Notes under the pieces: generated by a model | Database searches by the model: none | What the model saw: the letters and a program-made list of their open reading frames with translations, nothing else | Told to the model about the DNA's origin: nothing | Translations under genes and position numbers: made by a program | Shown here: piece after piece, positions 16,591-25,365 of the stretch | Numbering within the stretch: position 1 is the first letter of the stretch | How the letters are laid out: each line of letters begins with the position of its first letter | Source: Bog-473 sp963777485 | GTDB taxonomy: Bacteria; Actinomycetota; Acidimicrobiia; Acidimicrobiales; RAAP-2 | NCBI GenBank assembly: GCA_963777485.1 | Contig: CAVZQP010000002.1 | Span: 248,001 to 312,000 of the forward strand | Reading direction: 5' to 3' | Length of the DNA: 64,000 nucleotides

Positions 16591-17517
16591 TCAGCGGGCC
16601 GGGACGAGCTCGCGCTCGCGCGAGCGGTACTCGACCGAGTCGGACGTGAGCTCCATGAAGGCGTCCTCGAGTGAGGCCCGGATCGGCGTGAGCTCGTGCA
16701 GGGTGAGGGACGCCTGGGCGGCGATCTCGCCGATCCGGGCGGAGGGCACGCCGGTGACGACGATGTCGCCGTCCTCCGACACCGTCGGGCGCGCACCTTC
16801 TTTGGTCAGCGCGGAGACCATGAGCTGGGGCGTCGGGGTGACCACGCGCACGGCCTCGGCCTGGTGCTGCGCGCTGAACTCTTCGACGCTGGTCTCGGCA
16901 ATGAGGGTGCCACGCCCGATGACCACGAGGCGCTCGGCCGTGAGCGCCATCTCCGAGATCAGGTGGCTCGACACGAGCACGGTGCGGCCCTCGGCGGCGA
17001 GGTCCCGCAGGAGGTAGCGGGCCCAGCGGATCCCCTCGGGGTCGAGCCCGTTGACCGGCTCGTCGAAGAGGACCACGCCCGGGTCGCCGAGCAGCGCACC
17101 GGCGATGCCGAGGCGCTGGCCCATGCCGAGTGAGAACTTGCCGGCCCGCTGGTCCGCGACCGAGGTGAGCCCGACGATGTCGAGCACCTCGTCAATACGA
17201 GCCTCGGGGATCTCGTTCGACCTGGCGAGCCAGCGGAGGTGCTGGCGCGCCGTGCGCCCGGGGTGGAACGCCTTGGCATCGAGGAGCGCGCCGACCTCGC
17301 GCAAGGGCCAGCGCAACTCGTCGTAGAGCAGACCGTTCACCGTCGCCGCGCCCGCGTCGGGCACGTCGAGACCCATGATCATGCGCATCGTGGTGGACTT
17401 GCCCGATCCGTTCGGGCCGAGGAAACCGGTGACAACGCCGGAGGGGACGGTGAAGCTGAGACCGTCGACGGCCACGGTCTTGCCGTAGCGCTTCGTCAGT
17501 CCGCGGGTGACGATCAT
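16591..17517 (-). CDS. ABC exporter ATP-binding protein
   Basis: A 308-residue ABC ATPase. Walker A is GPNGSGKST (about residues 36-44), the signature is FSLGMGQR (about 129-136; the second residue is Leu and Ser-Leu-Gly-Met-Gly replaces SGGQ), and Walker B is VVLFDEP followed by VNGLDPEG. The C-terminal region resembles the DrrA/CcmA drug-exporter type. ATG 17517 has AAGGAG at a good distance; a strong hairpin lies just upstream of that ribosome binding site. Confidence 0.95.
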   Translation of the reverse strand: MIVTRGLTKRYGKTVAVDGLSFTVPSGVVTGFLGPNGSGKSTTMRMIMGLDVPDAGAATVNGLLYDELRWPLREVGALLDAKAFHPGRTARQHLRWLARSNEIPEARIDEVLDIVGLTSVADQRAGKFSLGMGQRLGIAGALLGDPGVVLFDEPVNGLDPEGIRWARYLLRDLAAEGRTVLVSSHLISEMALTAERLVVIGRGTLIAETSVEEFSAQHQAEAVRVVTPTPQLMVSALTKEGARPTVSEDGDIVVTGVPSARIGEIAAQASLTLHELTPIRASLEDAFMELTSDSVEYRSRERELVPAR

Positions 17518-17532
17518 GAGGGCTCCTTTTCG

Positions 17533-17559
17533 GAGCCCCGGCAGGGGTTGCCGGGGCTC
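17533..17559 (-). terminator. Perfect 11-bp hairpin between the Liv cassette and the exporter cassette
   Basis: GAGCCCCGGCA and its exact complement enclose a 5-nt loop (GGGGT). It lies between the end of the binding-protein gene (17651) and the ATPase start (17517), both read leftward. It could end the Liv transcript, although no T-run follows; the sequence after the stem is AAAAGGAG, the ribosome binding site of the ATPase gene, so an mRNA-structure role in translation is also possible. Confidence 0.55.
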
Positions 17560-17650
17560 TGCCCTCCCAGGATGCAGCGTCGACGTGCCAGGAAGAATGC
17601 CGCTACCGGGCGTCTCGTGCTGGGGCTAGCCCCCCTTTTCGACCGGGTGG

Positions 17651-19426
17651 CTAGTGCCCGGAAGCGGCGGGTGACCCCGGCCACGCCGGGTACGACGGCG
17701 CCCTGTCGGGCGGGGTCGCGTACGTCGTCACCGCGCCGGCGGTCGAGAACATCGGCACGGATCCGGTGGGGACGGTGCCGGCCCTGTAACGCGCCCCGCC
17801 GTTGACGTGCTGCATGAGGCCGGTGCCGACCGTGCCTTCCTCGTCGGGACCCTTGGCGGTGGCGTCGTACCAGAGGAACGTGTAGTCGGCCGGCGAGGAA
17901 TAGCTCGGGTGCGGAGCCGCCCCCTGGTAGCCGTAGGCCTGGAGCGGGCTGGTCGGGCCGCCACCGGTGGGCGGCGCCCGGAACAGGCCCTCGGTGTAGG
18001 TCTGGGGAGTCAGGTGCGGGCCCGCCAGCTGCACACCGGTGAAGAACTGCTGGTACGCGGGGAGAATGGCCGGGGCGGCAAGCGAGGCGGGGCTCGTGTT
18101 GGCGCCGTACCACCAGCGATAGAGGTGGTCGGCGTCGCCGGCGGCGACGGGGACCGGGACCGCCAGGCTGGACACGCCGAACGCATGCGACCACTCGCTC
18201 TGGTCGTAGTAGCGGGCGAGAGCGGAGGTGTCGGTGAGGACGATGCCGGTGATGATCCATTCGGGGTGGTAGCCGATGTTGGCGCAGGCTTTGGTGAGAT
18301 AGATGGGCATGATCGGGTCGCCGGCGAACACGACGCTCGTTGCGCCAGAGCTCTTCAGCTTCTCGGCCAGCGTTGCGGCCTGGGTGGGCAGCGTCGTGAG
18401 GTTGAGGGTGTAGATGAGGTCGACCGGCGACGCCAGGTTGACGTGTGCGTCCCGCAGTTTCTTCTCGAGTGACGTCGTCAACTCGTTGAACCCCGGTGCC
18501 GGCGGCTGCGACGTCTCACTGACGATGATGAAGGACCGCTTGTGCGTGTGCAGCGACGCATCGCCGGCCCACACCGCGTCCTTCCCGCTCAGCTTGGCGA
18601 TGATGTAGCCGACGGTCTCGTTCAGCGAGGTGTCCGCGGTGGGCAGGTTGGCCCATTGGTAGGGCGCGTCCTGTTGGATCAACGCGTTGAGTGACGAGTC
18701 GCCGCAGCCCACGCACAGCACATGGAGGCGGGCCAGCTCCGTCTCGTAGGCCGTGGTCTCGCCCGGGCCGCCGATGGAGGCGAAGGCATGGTCCTGCTCG
18801 GCCACCGTGACGGCGTCGGCGTGCGCGGCCACGGGATCGGTGTCGGCTCCACTGGCCTCGAACGGGATGAGGTTCACGTGTCGGCCGTAGAGCACGTAGA
18901 TCTTGTTGAGCATGGCGACGTAGGCCTGGACGGTGGCCAGCGCCTGCGCCGGCGTCCCCGCCGCGCCCGAGATCGTCGAGGCCAGGCCACCTGGCTGGGG
19001 GTAGTAGTAGACGAGGTTGATCGACGTGGAGGTCACGCCCGACGAGGTGGCGCCACCGTTGGAACCGGTCGGCACCGGGACGCACGGCGGCGAATACACG
19101 GTCGGCATCTTGAGGCGGCCGGTGTGGTGGTCACATTCCGCTCCCCAGTTGTAGGACGACGTCTTCCCCTCCTTGGCGGCGGAGGCGTAGGTGATGGGCA
19201 CCGACGACGAAGAGATGCCGCTCGTGCTCGTCGTCGGGGTCGCGGTTGGGGTAGCGCTGTTCGACTCGTTCACGGTGGCGACGATGCCGGCGGCGACGAG
19301 GGCCGCCACGATGAGGAGCACCGGCACCGCCATACGGACCCGGCTCACCCGCGGCCACGGCCGTTCGGCGAGTGGCGCGGGCGCCGGATCGGAGCCCGGC
19401 GTGTCGGTCGTTTCGGTCTCGCTCAT
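17651..19426 (-). CDS. Liv-type periplasmic-binding-protein-like protein
   Basis: A 591-residue exported protein. A single N-terminal membrane segment (about residues 27-52, VPVLLIVAALVAAGIVATV) anchors it, followed by a Thr/Ser-rich linker and a two-lobed type I periplasmic binding domain (Peripla_BP_6/LivK-like; VYYYPQPGG..., FASIGGPGETTAYE, SGATSVVFAGDP). It lacks a lipobox, so it is probably an N-terminally anchored receptor. ATG 19426 lies 1 nt after the stop of the MFS-LivF-LivG gene. It is the last gene of the cassette and likely delivers substrate to the fused permease; it is longer than typical LivK proteins. Confidence 0.85.
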   Translation of the reverse strand: MSETETTDTPGSDPAPAPLAERPWPRVSRVRMAVPVLLIVAALVAAGIVATVNESNSATPTATPTTSTSGISSSSVPITYASAAKEGKTSSYNWGAECDHHTGRLKMPTVYSPPCVPVPTGSNGGATSSGVTSTSINLVYYYPQPGGLASTISGAAGTPAQALATVQAYVAMLNKIYVLYGRHVNLIPFEASGADTDPVAAHADAVTVAEQDHAFASIGGPGETTAYETELARLHVLCVGCGDSSLNALIQQDAPYQWANLPTADTSLNETVGYIIAKLSGKDAVWAGDASLHTHKRSFIIVSETSQPPAPGFNELTTSLEKKLRDAHVNLASPVDLIYTLNLTTLPTQAATLAEKLKSSGATSVVFAGDPIMPIYLTKACANIGYHPEWIITGIVLTDTSALARYYDQSEWSHAFGVSSLAVPVPVAAGDADHLYRWWYGANTSPASLAAPAILPAYQQFFTGVQLAGPHLTPQTYTEGLFRAPPTGGGPTSPLQAYGYQGAAPHPSYSSPADYTFLWYDATAKGPDEEGTVGTGLMQHVNGGARYRAGTVPTGSVPMFSTAGAVTTYATPPDRAPSYPAWPGSPAASGH

Positions 19427-19427
19427 G

Positions 19428-22397
19428 TCACTCGCTCCCGGTACCGGGTCCGGCACCCGCAACAGGACCCGTCCGCGAGAGCGCGAGCGGGTCGGATCCG
19501 AGGAAGGCCTCGCCCACCATGGGCGACTGCAGGACGTCGGTCGGCGGGCCGCTGGCGATCACGGCGCCCCGGTCCATCGCCACGAGGCGGTCGGCCAGTT
19601 CGGCGATGAAGGCGATGTCGTGCTCGACGATCAGCATCGTCGCGTCCAACTGGTCGCGGACGTTGCGGAGCAAGCCCAGCATCGCCTCCACCTCGCGCTG
19701 GGCCACTCCCGACGAGGGCTCGTCGAGGAGCACCACGGTGGGCTGGTGCGCGACGACGGCCGCCAGGTCGACGAGCCGGCGGGAGCCGGTCGAAAGCTCG
19801 CTGACGAGATTGTCGGCGAAGTGCTCGAGGCCGAACATCTCCATGAGCTCGTCGACGCGCCGCCGGACTGCGGCCTCGGTGCGCACCTGCACGGGCAAGC
19901 GGAGCATCGCGTTGAAGGGATCGGCGACGTCGGTGAACCGCTCGAGCGAGACAGCCAGGGCGTCCCGGACCGTAAGTGCGGAGAAGAGGCGCGAGTCCTG
20001 GAAGGAGCGGCCGAGGCCGAGCCGGGCCCGGGTGGCCGCCGTGCGGTCGGTGACGTCGACGCCGCAGAGCTCGACCTTCCCCAGATCGGGTCGCAAGAAC
20101 CCGGATATCACGTCGAACAGCGTCGTCTTCCCGGCGCCGTTGGGCCCGATGATCCCGACCAGCTCGCCGTGGGCGGCGTGCAGCGAGACGTCGTCGAGGG
20201 CGGCATTGCCACCGAAGCTCAGCGCCAGCCCGCGCACCTCGAGCTCAGGGCCCGTCTCCCGTCCGGCACGGGGTCCGCGGGCCTGCGTGGCAAGCGAGTC
20301 GGACGCCTTCTGCAGGTAGACCGACCACAACAACTCGGGATGGGCGGCCAGCTCGGCGGCCGTGCCGGTGAACCGCACGACGCCGGTGTCCATGACATAG
20401 ACGCGGTCCGCGACGGCGACGGCGACGTTCATCGACTGCTCGACGAGCAGGATGGCTGTGCCCGTCCGGCGCATCGACTCGATGGCCCCGAGGAGCTGTT
20501 CGACGACGATCGGCGAGAGCCCGAGCGAGAGCTCGTCGATCAGGAAGAGCTTCGGCCGGGTGATGGTCGCCATGGCGAGCGCGAGCATCTGCTGCTGCCC
20601 ACCCGAGAGGTTGGCGGCTCGCTCGTTGCGCCGTCCCGCGAGGGTCGGGAATGCGGCAAAGGCGTCTTCGATCATCTGGGTGTCGCTCTCGCCGCGCCGG
20701 CGTCCCTGCCAGGCGGCGGCCCGCAGGTTCTCGTCGACGCGCAGGCTCGGGAACGTCCCCTCGCCGCCCGGCACCTGGGCCACGCCGAGGCGGGCGATCT
20801 CGTCCGGCGGCAGGTGCGTGATGTCGCGCCCGTCGAAGACGATGGCGCCGTGGTCGGCCTCGACGACCCCACCGATCGCCCGCAGCAGCGTCGACTTTCC
20901 GGCCCCGTTGGTGCCGACGATGGCCACGATCTCGCCCTCACCGATCTCGATCGCCACGTCGGAGAGGACCGGGACGCCGTCGTAGCCCACCCGCAGGTCG
21001 CGCACGGCGAGGAGGGGCAGCTTGCCGTCACGGCGGTCGACCAGCATCTCCGCCCGCGTGCGCATGGAGGTCCAGACGTCGCGGACGTCGCCTCCGATGA
21101 GACTGCCGGCGCTGGCCACGATCAGTCCGCCGATGGTGAAGATGGGCACCAGTATCAGGAGGCCGTAGCGGAAGCCGATGGCATCGCCGATGCCGCCGAC
21201 GATCGGGAGCACCAGGAGCCCCGGCAGGACGAACAGCGCGCCGATGGAAAAGCCGACGGAGCGCACTCGGGCCGGGATGGCGAGCGACAGGGACGCCAGG
21301 ACCCCGGGACCGACCACGGCGAGGGCGGCGACGATGCCGGCGTTCCCGATGAAGGCGACGGGGACGTTCGGCGCGAGCGCGAACAAGACCGCGAAGCCCG
21401 CGGCAATGACCGAGGCGACGGCGAGCATGCGGAACACCAGTCCGACGTCCCGCTTGGCGAGGCGGGTCGCGATCGTCGCACCCACCGCCAGGCCGAGAAG
21501 ATCGAAGACTTCGACCGGTGCGGTGAGGTAGGCGCGCTGGAGCGCATCGAGGTGGAAGGTCTCCTGGTACTGCAACGAGGCCAACGAGGCGAAGCCGGCG
21601 ATCGAGGCGGCGAGGAAGGGCAGGGCGACGAAGATGCGGCGCAGGGCACTGACCTTCCAGACCGTGCGCCAGGCCTCGCCCAACGACGGTGGCGGTTCGG
21701 CCGGAGCGTCGGCCACTGCCGGCGTGGGCACGTCACCCAGGGGTGCCGGCTGCCCGAGCTCGGAACCCAGCATCTGCTCGGACAGCTCGAGCTGCTCGTG
21801 CCGGCCCCGCGGCGGCTCCCGCAGGCGGGTACCGATCAGGACGACGACGATGATCGGCACGGCGAAGACGAGGAACGGGACTCGCCACGAGAAGAGGGTG
21901 GCGAGTCCCGCGCCGATCAGGACGCCGGCGATAACGCCGATGCTGTAGCCCGCGCGGTGGGACGAGTAGATGCGCGGGCGGGCCGGCACCGGGTAGTAGT
22001 CGGCCAGCAGGGAGTTGTGGGTGGGGAAGATGACGGCCTGCCCCATGTAGACGCCGACGAGCATGACGGTGACGAGCACCACGGAGTTGGCCAGGCCGAC
22101 GCCGATGGAGAACGCGGCGCCGATCAGGGCGCCGATCAGGGCGATGCGCACCCGGTTCATGCGGTCGGCGAGCACGGCGACCGGCAGCGTGAACGCGAGC
22201 CCGGCCGCGCCGGCGATGGCGACGATGAGCAGGATGCCCGCGTTGGTGAGGTGGAAGGCGTCGCGGATGTTCGGGGTCAGGACGTTGAAGGCGCTCTGCG
22301 TGGCCTGGTCGAGCAGCTGGATCGCGAAGAGGACACCCAGAGGGAAGAGAGGCGCGCCACCACCCAGCCGACGGATGCCGGCGAGACGGCCGCTCAT
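19428..22397 (-). CDS. MFS - LivF-like - LivG-like triple fusion protein
   Basis: A 989-residue single polypeptide. Residues about 15-430 are a 12-helix major facilitator domain (QLLDQATQSAFNVL..., VLADRMNRVRIAL loop, PARPRIYSSHRAGYSIG). At about 460-700 lies a LivF-like ATPase with Walker A GTNGAGKST, signature LSGGQQQ and Walker B LFLIDE. At about 717-975 lies a LivG-like ATPase with Walker A GPNGAGKTT, a degenerate signature LSTGSRR, Walker B VVLLDEP and the switch His in IVEHD. The two ATPases would energise the LivH-LivM fusion encoded just upstream, whose stop overlaps this ATG by 4 nt. The fused MFS part is the oddity; it may be a regulatory or second transport module. No stop or frameshift interrupts the fusion. 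Confidence 0.9.
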   Translation of the reverse strand: MSGRLAGIRRLGGGAPLFPLGVLFAIQLLDQATQSAFNVLTPNIRDAFHLTNAGILLIVAIAGAAGLAFTLPVAVLADRMNRVRIALIGALIGAAFSIGVGLANSVVLVTVMLVGVYMGQAVIFPTHNSLLADYYPVPARPRIYSSHRAGYSIGVIAGVLIGAGLATLFSWRVPFLVFAVPIIVVVLIGTRLREPPRGRHEQLELSEQMLGSELGQPAPLGDVPTPAVADAPAEPPPSLGEAWRTVWKVSALRRIFVALPFLAASIAGFASLASLQYQETFHLDALQRAYLTAPVEVFDLLGLAVGATIATRLAKRDVGLVFRMLAVASVIAAGFAVLFALAPNVPVAFIGNAGIVAALAVVGPGVLASLSLAIPARVRSVGFSIGALFVLPGLLVLPIVGGIGDAIGFRYGLLILVPIFTIGGLIVASAGSLIGGDVRDVWTSMRTRAEMLVDRRDGKLPLLAVRDLRVGYDGVPVLSDVAIEIGEGEIVAIVGTNGAGKSTLLRAIGGVVEADHGAIVFDGRDITHLPPDEIARLGVAQVPGGEGTFPSLRVDENLRAAAWQGRRRGESDTQMIEDAFAAFPTLAGRRNERAANLSGGQQQMLALAMATITRPKLFLIDELSLGLSPIVVEQLLGAIESMRRTGTAILLVEQSMNVAVAVADRVYVMDTGVVRFTGTAAELAAHPELLWSVYLQKASDSLATQARGPRAGRETGPELEVRGLALSFGGNAALDDVSLHAAHGELVGIIGPNGAGKTTLFDVISGFLRPDLGKVELCGVDVTDRTAATRARLGLGRSFQDSRLFSALTVRDALAVSLERFTDVADPFNAMLRLPVQVRTEAAVRRRVDELMEMFGLEHFADNLVSELSTGSRRLVDLAAVVAHQPTVVLLDEPSSGVAQREVEAMLGLLRNVRDQLDATMLIVEHDIAFIAELADRLVAMDRGAVIASGPPTDVLQSPMVGEAFLGSDPLALSRTGPVAGAGPGTGSE

Positions 22398-24421
22398 GGT
22401 GCGACCGCCGGGGTGACGGGTGGCGCGGCCTCGTGGCGGCGGCCGAGTGCGCCCACCGCCCAGTCGCGCAGGTCGTAGCAGAGGCCGGCCAGACCCCGGG
22501 GAAAGAGGACGAGCACGATGATCACGCCGAGGGCCGCCGGGAAGAGCTGCCAGCTCGGCGGCAGGTAGACCACGCTGCCCTCGACGATGGCCGCGCCGAG
22601 AACGGCGCCGAGGGACGACGAGAGCCCTCCGACGGCAGTGGACGTGAAGACGACGAGGCTGGCGGACGCCAAGAAGGACGTCTCCTGATACGACTGGGTC
22701 GCCAGGAGGAGCAGCACCCCGGCCAGTCCGGCGATGAAGCCGGAAATGGCGAATGCGGTCAGCTTGGCCCAGACGATGCGGACGCCGTAACCCGACGCGG
22801 CGCGTTGGTTCGCCGGCAGCGCGCGCAGGACACGGCCGACGCGGCTGTGGCGCAGGCCCTGGATCGCGGCGAGCACGAGCACGAGCACGCCCAGGCTCAG
22901 CTCGAAGGTCGAGGCCTGCGATGTGATGGAGACGCCGAAGAGGTAGGGGGTGCCGAGCTGGCCCTGGGGGATCCAGGAGAATTCGGCGGGGACGAGCAGG
23001 TAGCCGGAGGCAGCGAGCGCGAAGGCGAGCGTCGTGACCGCCGCGAACATGCCGTCGAGGCGCAGCGTCGGGAGGCCGACGACGACTGCGACGACAGCGG
23101 CGGTCGCTCCGGCGAGAAGGAAGGCGAGGCTCAGGTCCCAGTGCCAATCGATGAGCGCGACGGCGCCCATGACGCCGCCGATTGCGGCGAAGGACATCTG
23201 GCCGAGGCTCACCTGGCCCGACCACCCGGTGAGGACGACGATCGAGCAGCCGACGACGGCGAGCGCGACGAGCGCCGAGGCGCGGATGAGCTCGCCCTGG
23301 CCCATCCAGAGCGGGAGGGTGCAGGCGGCGGCGAACGCGATGGCCGCGCCGGTGGGCTTCGCCACCTTGACCTCGGTGAGGTCCCGCGCGGCAGCCGGCA
23401 GATCGCGCACGCTGCCGGCGAGCGACAGTGACGCCTCCACCTCGCGGTCGCGACGGGATGCGAACAGCTGGCGGACGAGGATGGCACCGAAGACGACCGC
23501 GGCGAGGACTGCGAGCGAGAGGGCGGGATCGGCCGGGTCGTTCCACGCGACGCCCTGCTGGAGCACGCCGAGGACGATGGCGGAGGCCGCGATGACGGGC
23601 AGCTCGGTGAAGTTGCCGAGCGCGAGGGCGGCGAGCGCGGTGACGAGCGCGGTGAGGCCGTACGTCGGATCGAGGGGGAGGCCGAGGATCGCCGCCTGGA
23701 AGAAGATGGTGACGAACGACAGCACGCCTGCGACCACCCATGTGACGGACTGCAGGCGGCCGACGGGGATGCCGAGCATGGAGGCGCGGTCGCGCCGGTC
23801 GCCGGCGGCCTGCACGGCGATCCCGATGTCGGTCTTGGTGAACCACAGCGACACACCGACGAGGCAGCCGACGGAGACGATGACCGCGACGAGGTCGTCA
23901 CTGTTGAAGACGACCGGCGCGATGTGCCAGGTGAAGTGCCAGGGGAAGGACACCACCGCGGTCGAGATCGGCGCCTGGCCCCAGATGCGCGGAATGAGGA
24001 GGGCGATGACGACCAGGAGCTGGGAGAGCCCGATGGTGGCGACGGTGAGGATGAGACGGGGGGAGCGCCGGAAGCGGCGCACGACCAGGATCTCGACGGT
24101 CGCCGTGAGCAGGACGGAGGCGACGAGCCCGGTGGCCAGACCGAGGAAGTAATTGACGCTGGAGAAGCCGATGAGGCCGACGGCGAGGACGGCCGGCGCG
24201 GTGCCGAGGTCCCCCTGGGAGAAGTTGACGATCTTGTTCAGCCGATAGGTGAGCCCGAGGCCGACCGCCATGAGTGATCCCAGCAGGCCGAGGATGAGGC
24301 CCTGCACCCACACCCCGAGCGGGACCGGGAACAGCGCGAGCTGCAGCACGAGGACGGCGGCGACCGACACCACGCCTGCCACCGCCGTTTTGCCGCGGCC
24401 GGGGCCAATGCCGACGTTCAG
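22394..24421 (-). CDS. Fused LivH-LivM branched-chain-type ABC permease
   Basis: About 675 residues carrying two permease halves. Residues about 15-320 are LivH-like (GLTYRLNKIVNFSQGDLG motif near 50) and about 340-650 LivM-like (GWSGQVSLGQMSFAAIGG, VVGLPTLRLDGMFAAVTTLAF). The family normally uses two separate proteins for amino acids, urea or amides. The start is uncertain: no ATG or GTG lies just before the first helix in frame, and I take CTG 24421 as the 5' limit. GTG codons slightly inside the first helix or an ATG near 24557 are alternatives. The 3' end overlaps the MFS-LivF-LivG gene by 4 nt. Confidence 0.85.
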   Translation of the reverse strand: MNVGIGPGRGKTAVAGVVSVAAVLVLQLALFPVPLGVWVQGLILGLLGSLMAVGLGLTYRLNKIVNFSQGDLGTAPAVLAVGLIGFSSVNYFLGLATGLVASVLLTATVEILVVRRFRRSPRLILTVATIGLSQLLVVIALLIPRIWGQAPISTAVVSFPWHFTWHIAPVVFNSDDLVAVIVSVGCLVGVSLWFTKTDIGIAVQAAGDRRDRASMLGIPVGRLQSVTWVVAGVLSFVTIFFQAAILGLPLDPTYGLTALVTALAALALGNFTELPVIAASAIVLGVLQQGVAWNDPADPALSLAVLAAVVFGAILVRQLFASRRDREVEASLSLAGSVRDLPAAARDLTEVKVAKPTGAAIAFAAACTLPLWMGQGELIRASALVALAVVGCSIVVLTGWSGQVSLGQMSFAAIGGVMGAVALIDWHWDLSLAFLLAGATAAVVAVVVGLPTLRLDGMFAAVTTLAFALAASGYLLVPAEFSWIPQGQLGTPYLFGVSITSQASTFELSLGVLVLVLAAIQGLRHSRVGRVLRALPANQRAASGYGVRIVWAKLTAFAISGFIAGLAGVLLLLATQSYQETSFLASASLVVFTSTAVGGLSSSLGAVLGAAIVEGSVVYLPPSWQLFPAALGVIIVLVLFPRGLAGLCYDLRDWAVGALGRRHEAAPPVTPAVAP

Positions 24422-24489
24422 CGCCTGACGCCTTTCATCACGAACGTGCCCCCCCGGGTCGGTCCGATGGTGCGGCTCAGGGTAGCGGT

Positions 24490-24513
24490 CCGGGACACTA
24501 AGGGATGTCCCGG
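24490..24513. promoter_or_regulatory. Palindrome between the divergent Liv and MacB-type operons
   Basis: CCGGGACA and its exact complement TGTCCCGG are separated by 8 nt. It lies in the region between the leftward permease gene and the rightward ABC ATPase gene, a good place for an operator controlling either or both. Confidence 0.45.
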
Positions 24514-24599
24514 GTTGTGCGGGGTGATGTGCCCGGTCAGAGTGGGAGCGATCGGCCGCCATCCGGCCCACCCGCTTCCCCCGACGAAATCGAGGCATC

Positions 24600-25364
24600 G
24601 TGACGCTCACCGACCAGGCTCCCGCCGCCCCGCGCGAGATGACGCCGGCCGCGCATTCTGTCGACCTGCGCAAGACCTACGGCAGCGGCGACGCGACCGT
24701 GCACACGCTGGCGGGCGTGAATGTCACGTTCCCGCGCGGCCGTTTCACCGCGGTGATGGGGCCGTCGGGCTCGGGCAAGTCGACGCTGATGCACTGCATG
24801 GCGGGGTTGGACCGGCCGACTTCGGGCCAGGTCTTCGTCGGCGACCTCGATCTCGGGACGCTCGACGACGGTGGTCTGACGCAGATGCGGCGCGATCGCG
24901 TCGGTTTCGTGTTCCAGTCCTTCAACCTGGTCCCGACGCTGACGGCGGGCGAGAACATCACGTTGCCGGCCGACCTGGCGGGCAAGAAGGTGGACAAGGA
25001 ATGGTTCGACTACCTGGTGCAGCAGTTGGGCATCAGCGACCGCCTGGACCACCGACCGACAGAGATGTCAGGTGGACAGCAGCAGCGCTGCGCCTGCGCC
25101 CGGGCGCTCATCAACCGGCCGGACCTCATCTTCGCCGACGAGCCCACCGGCAACCTCGACTCCAACTCGTCGAACGAGATGTTGGCGTTCATGCGCCGGT
25201 CGGTGACCGAGTTCGGCCAGTCGATCGTGATGGTGACCCACGACCCGCACGGGGCCGCCTACGCCGACCGGGTCGTGTTCCTGGCGGACGGCCAGACCGT
25301 CGACGAGCTCGCCGACCCGACCGCCGACTCCGTCCTGGAGCGGGTTCGGAACCTGGGCGGCTGA
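24600..25364 (+). CDS. ABC ATPase, MacB/LolD family
   Basis: A 254-residue ABC ATPase of the MacB/LolD/FtsE group that pairs with FtsX-type permeases in mechanotransmission exporters. Walker A is GPSGSGKST (about residues 54-62), the signature MSGGQQQR lies near 156 and Walker B is LIFADEPTGNLDS, the diagnostic LolD/MacB form; the switch His is in MVTHDP. It starts with GTG 24600. The permease gene begins 1 nt after its stop. Confidence 0.95.
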   Translation: MTLTDQAPAAPREMTPAAHSVDLRKTYGSGDATVHTLAGVNVTFPRGRFTAVMGPSGSGKSTLMHCMAGLDRPTSGQVFVGDLDLGTLDDGGLTQMRRDRVGFVFQSFNLVPTLTAGENITLPADLAGKKVDKEWFDYLVQQLGISDRLDHRPTEMSGGQQQRCACARALINRPDLIFADEPTGNLDSNSSNEMLAFMRRSVTEFGQSIVMVTHDPHGAAYADRVVFLADGQTVDELADPTADSVLERVRNLGG

Positions 25365-25365
25365 C

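Noticed and set aside
22398..23846. Extension of the MFS-LivF-LivG frame upstream to 1472 residues
   Set aside because: The extra part is a shadow of the LivH-LivM gene in another frame; ATG 22397 overlaps its stop in a normal 4-nt coupling.
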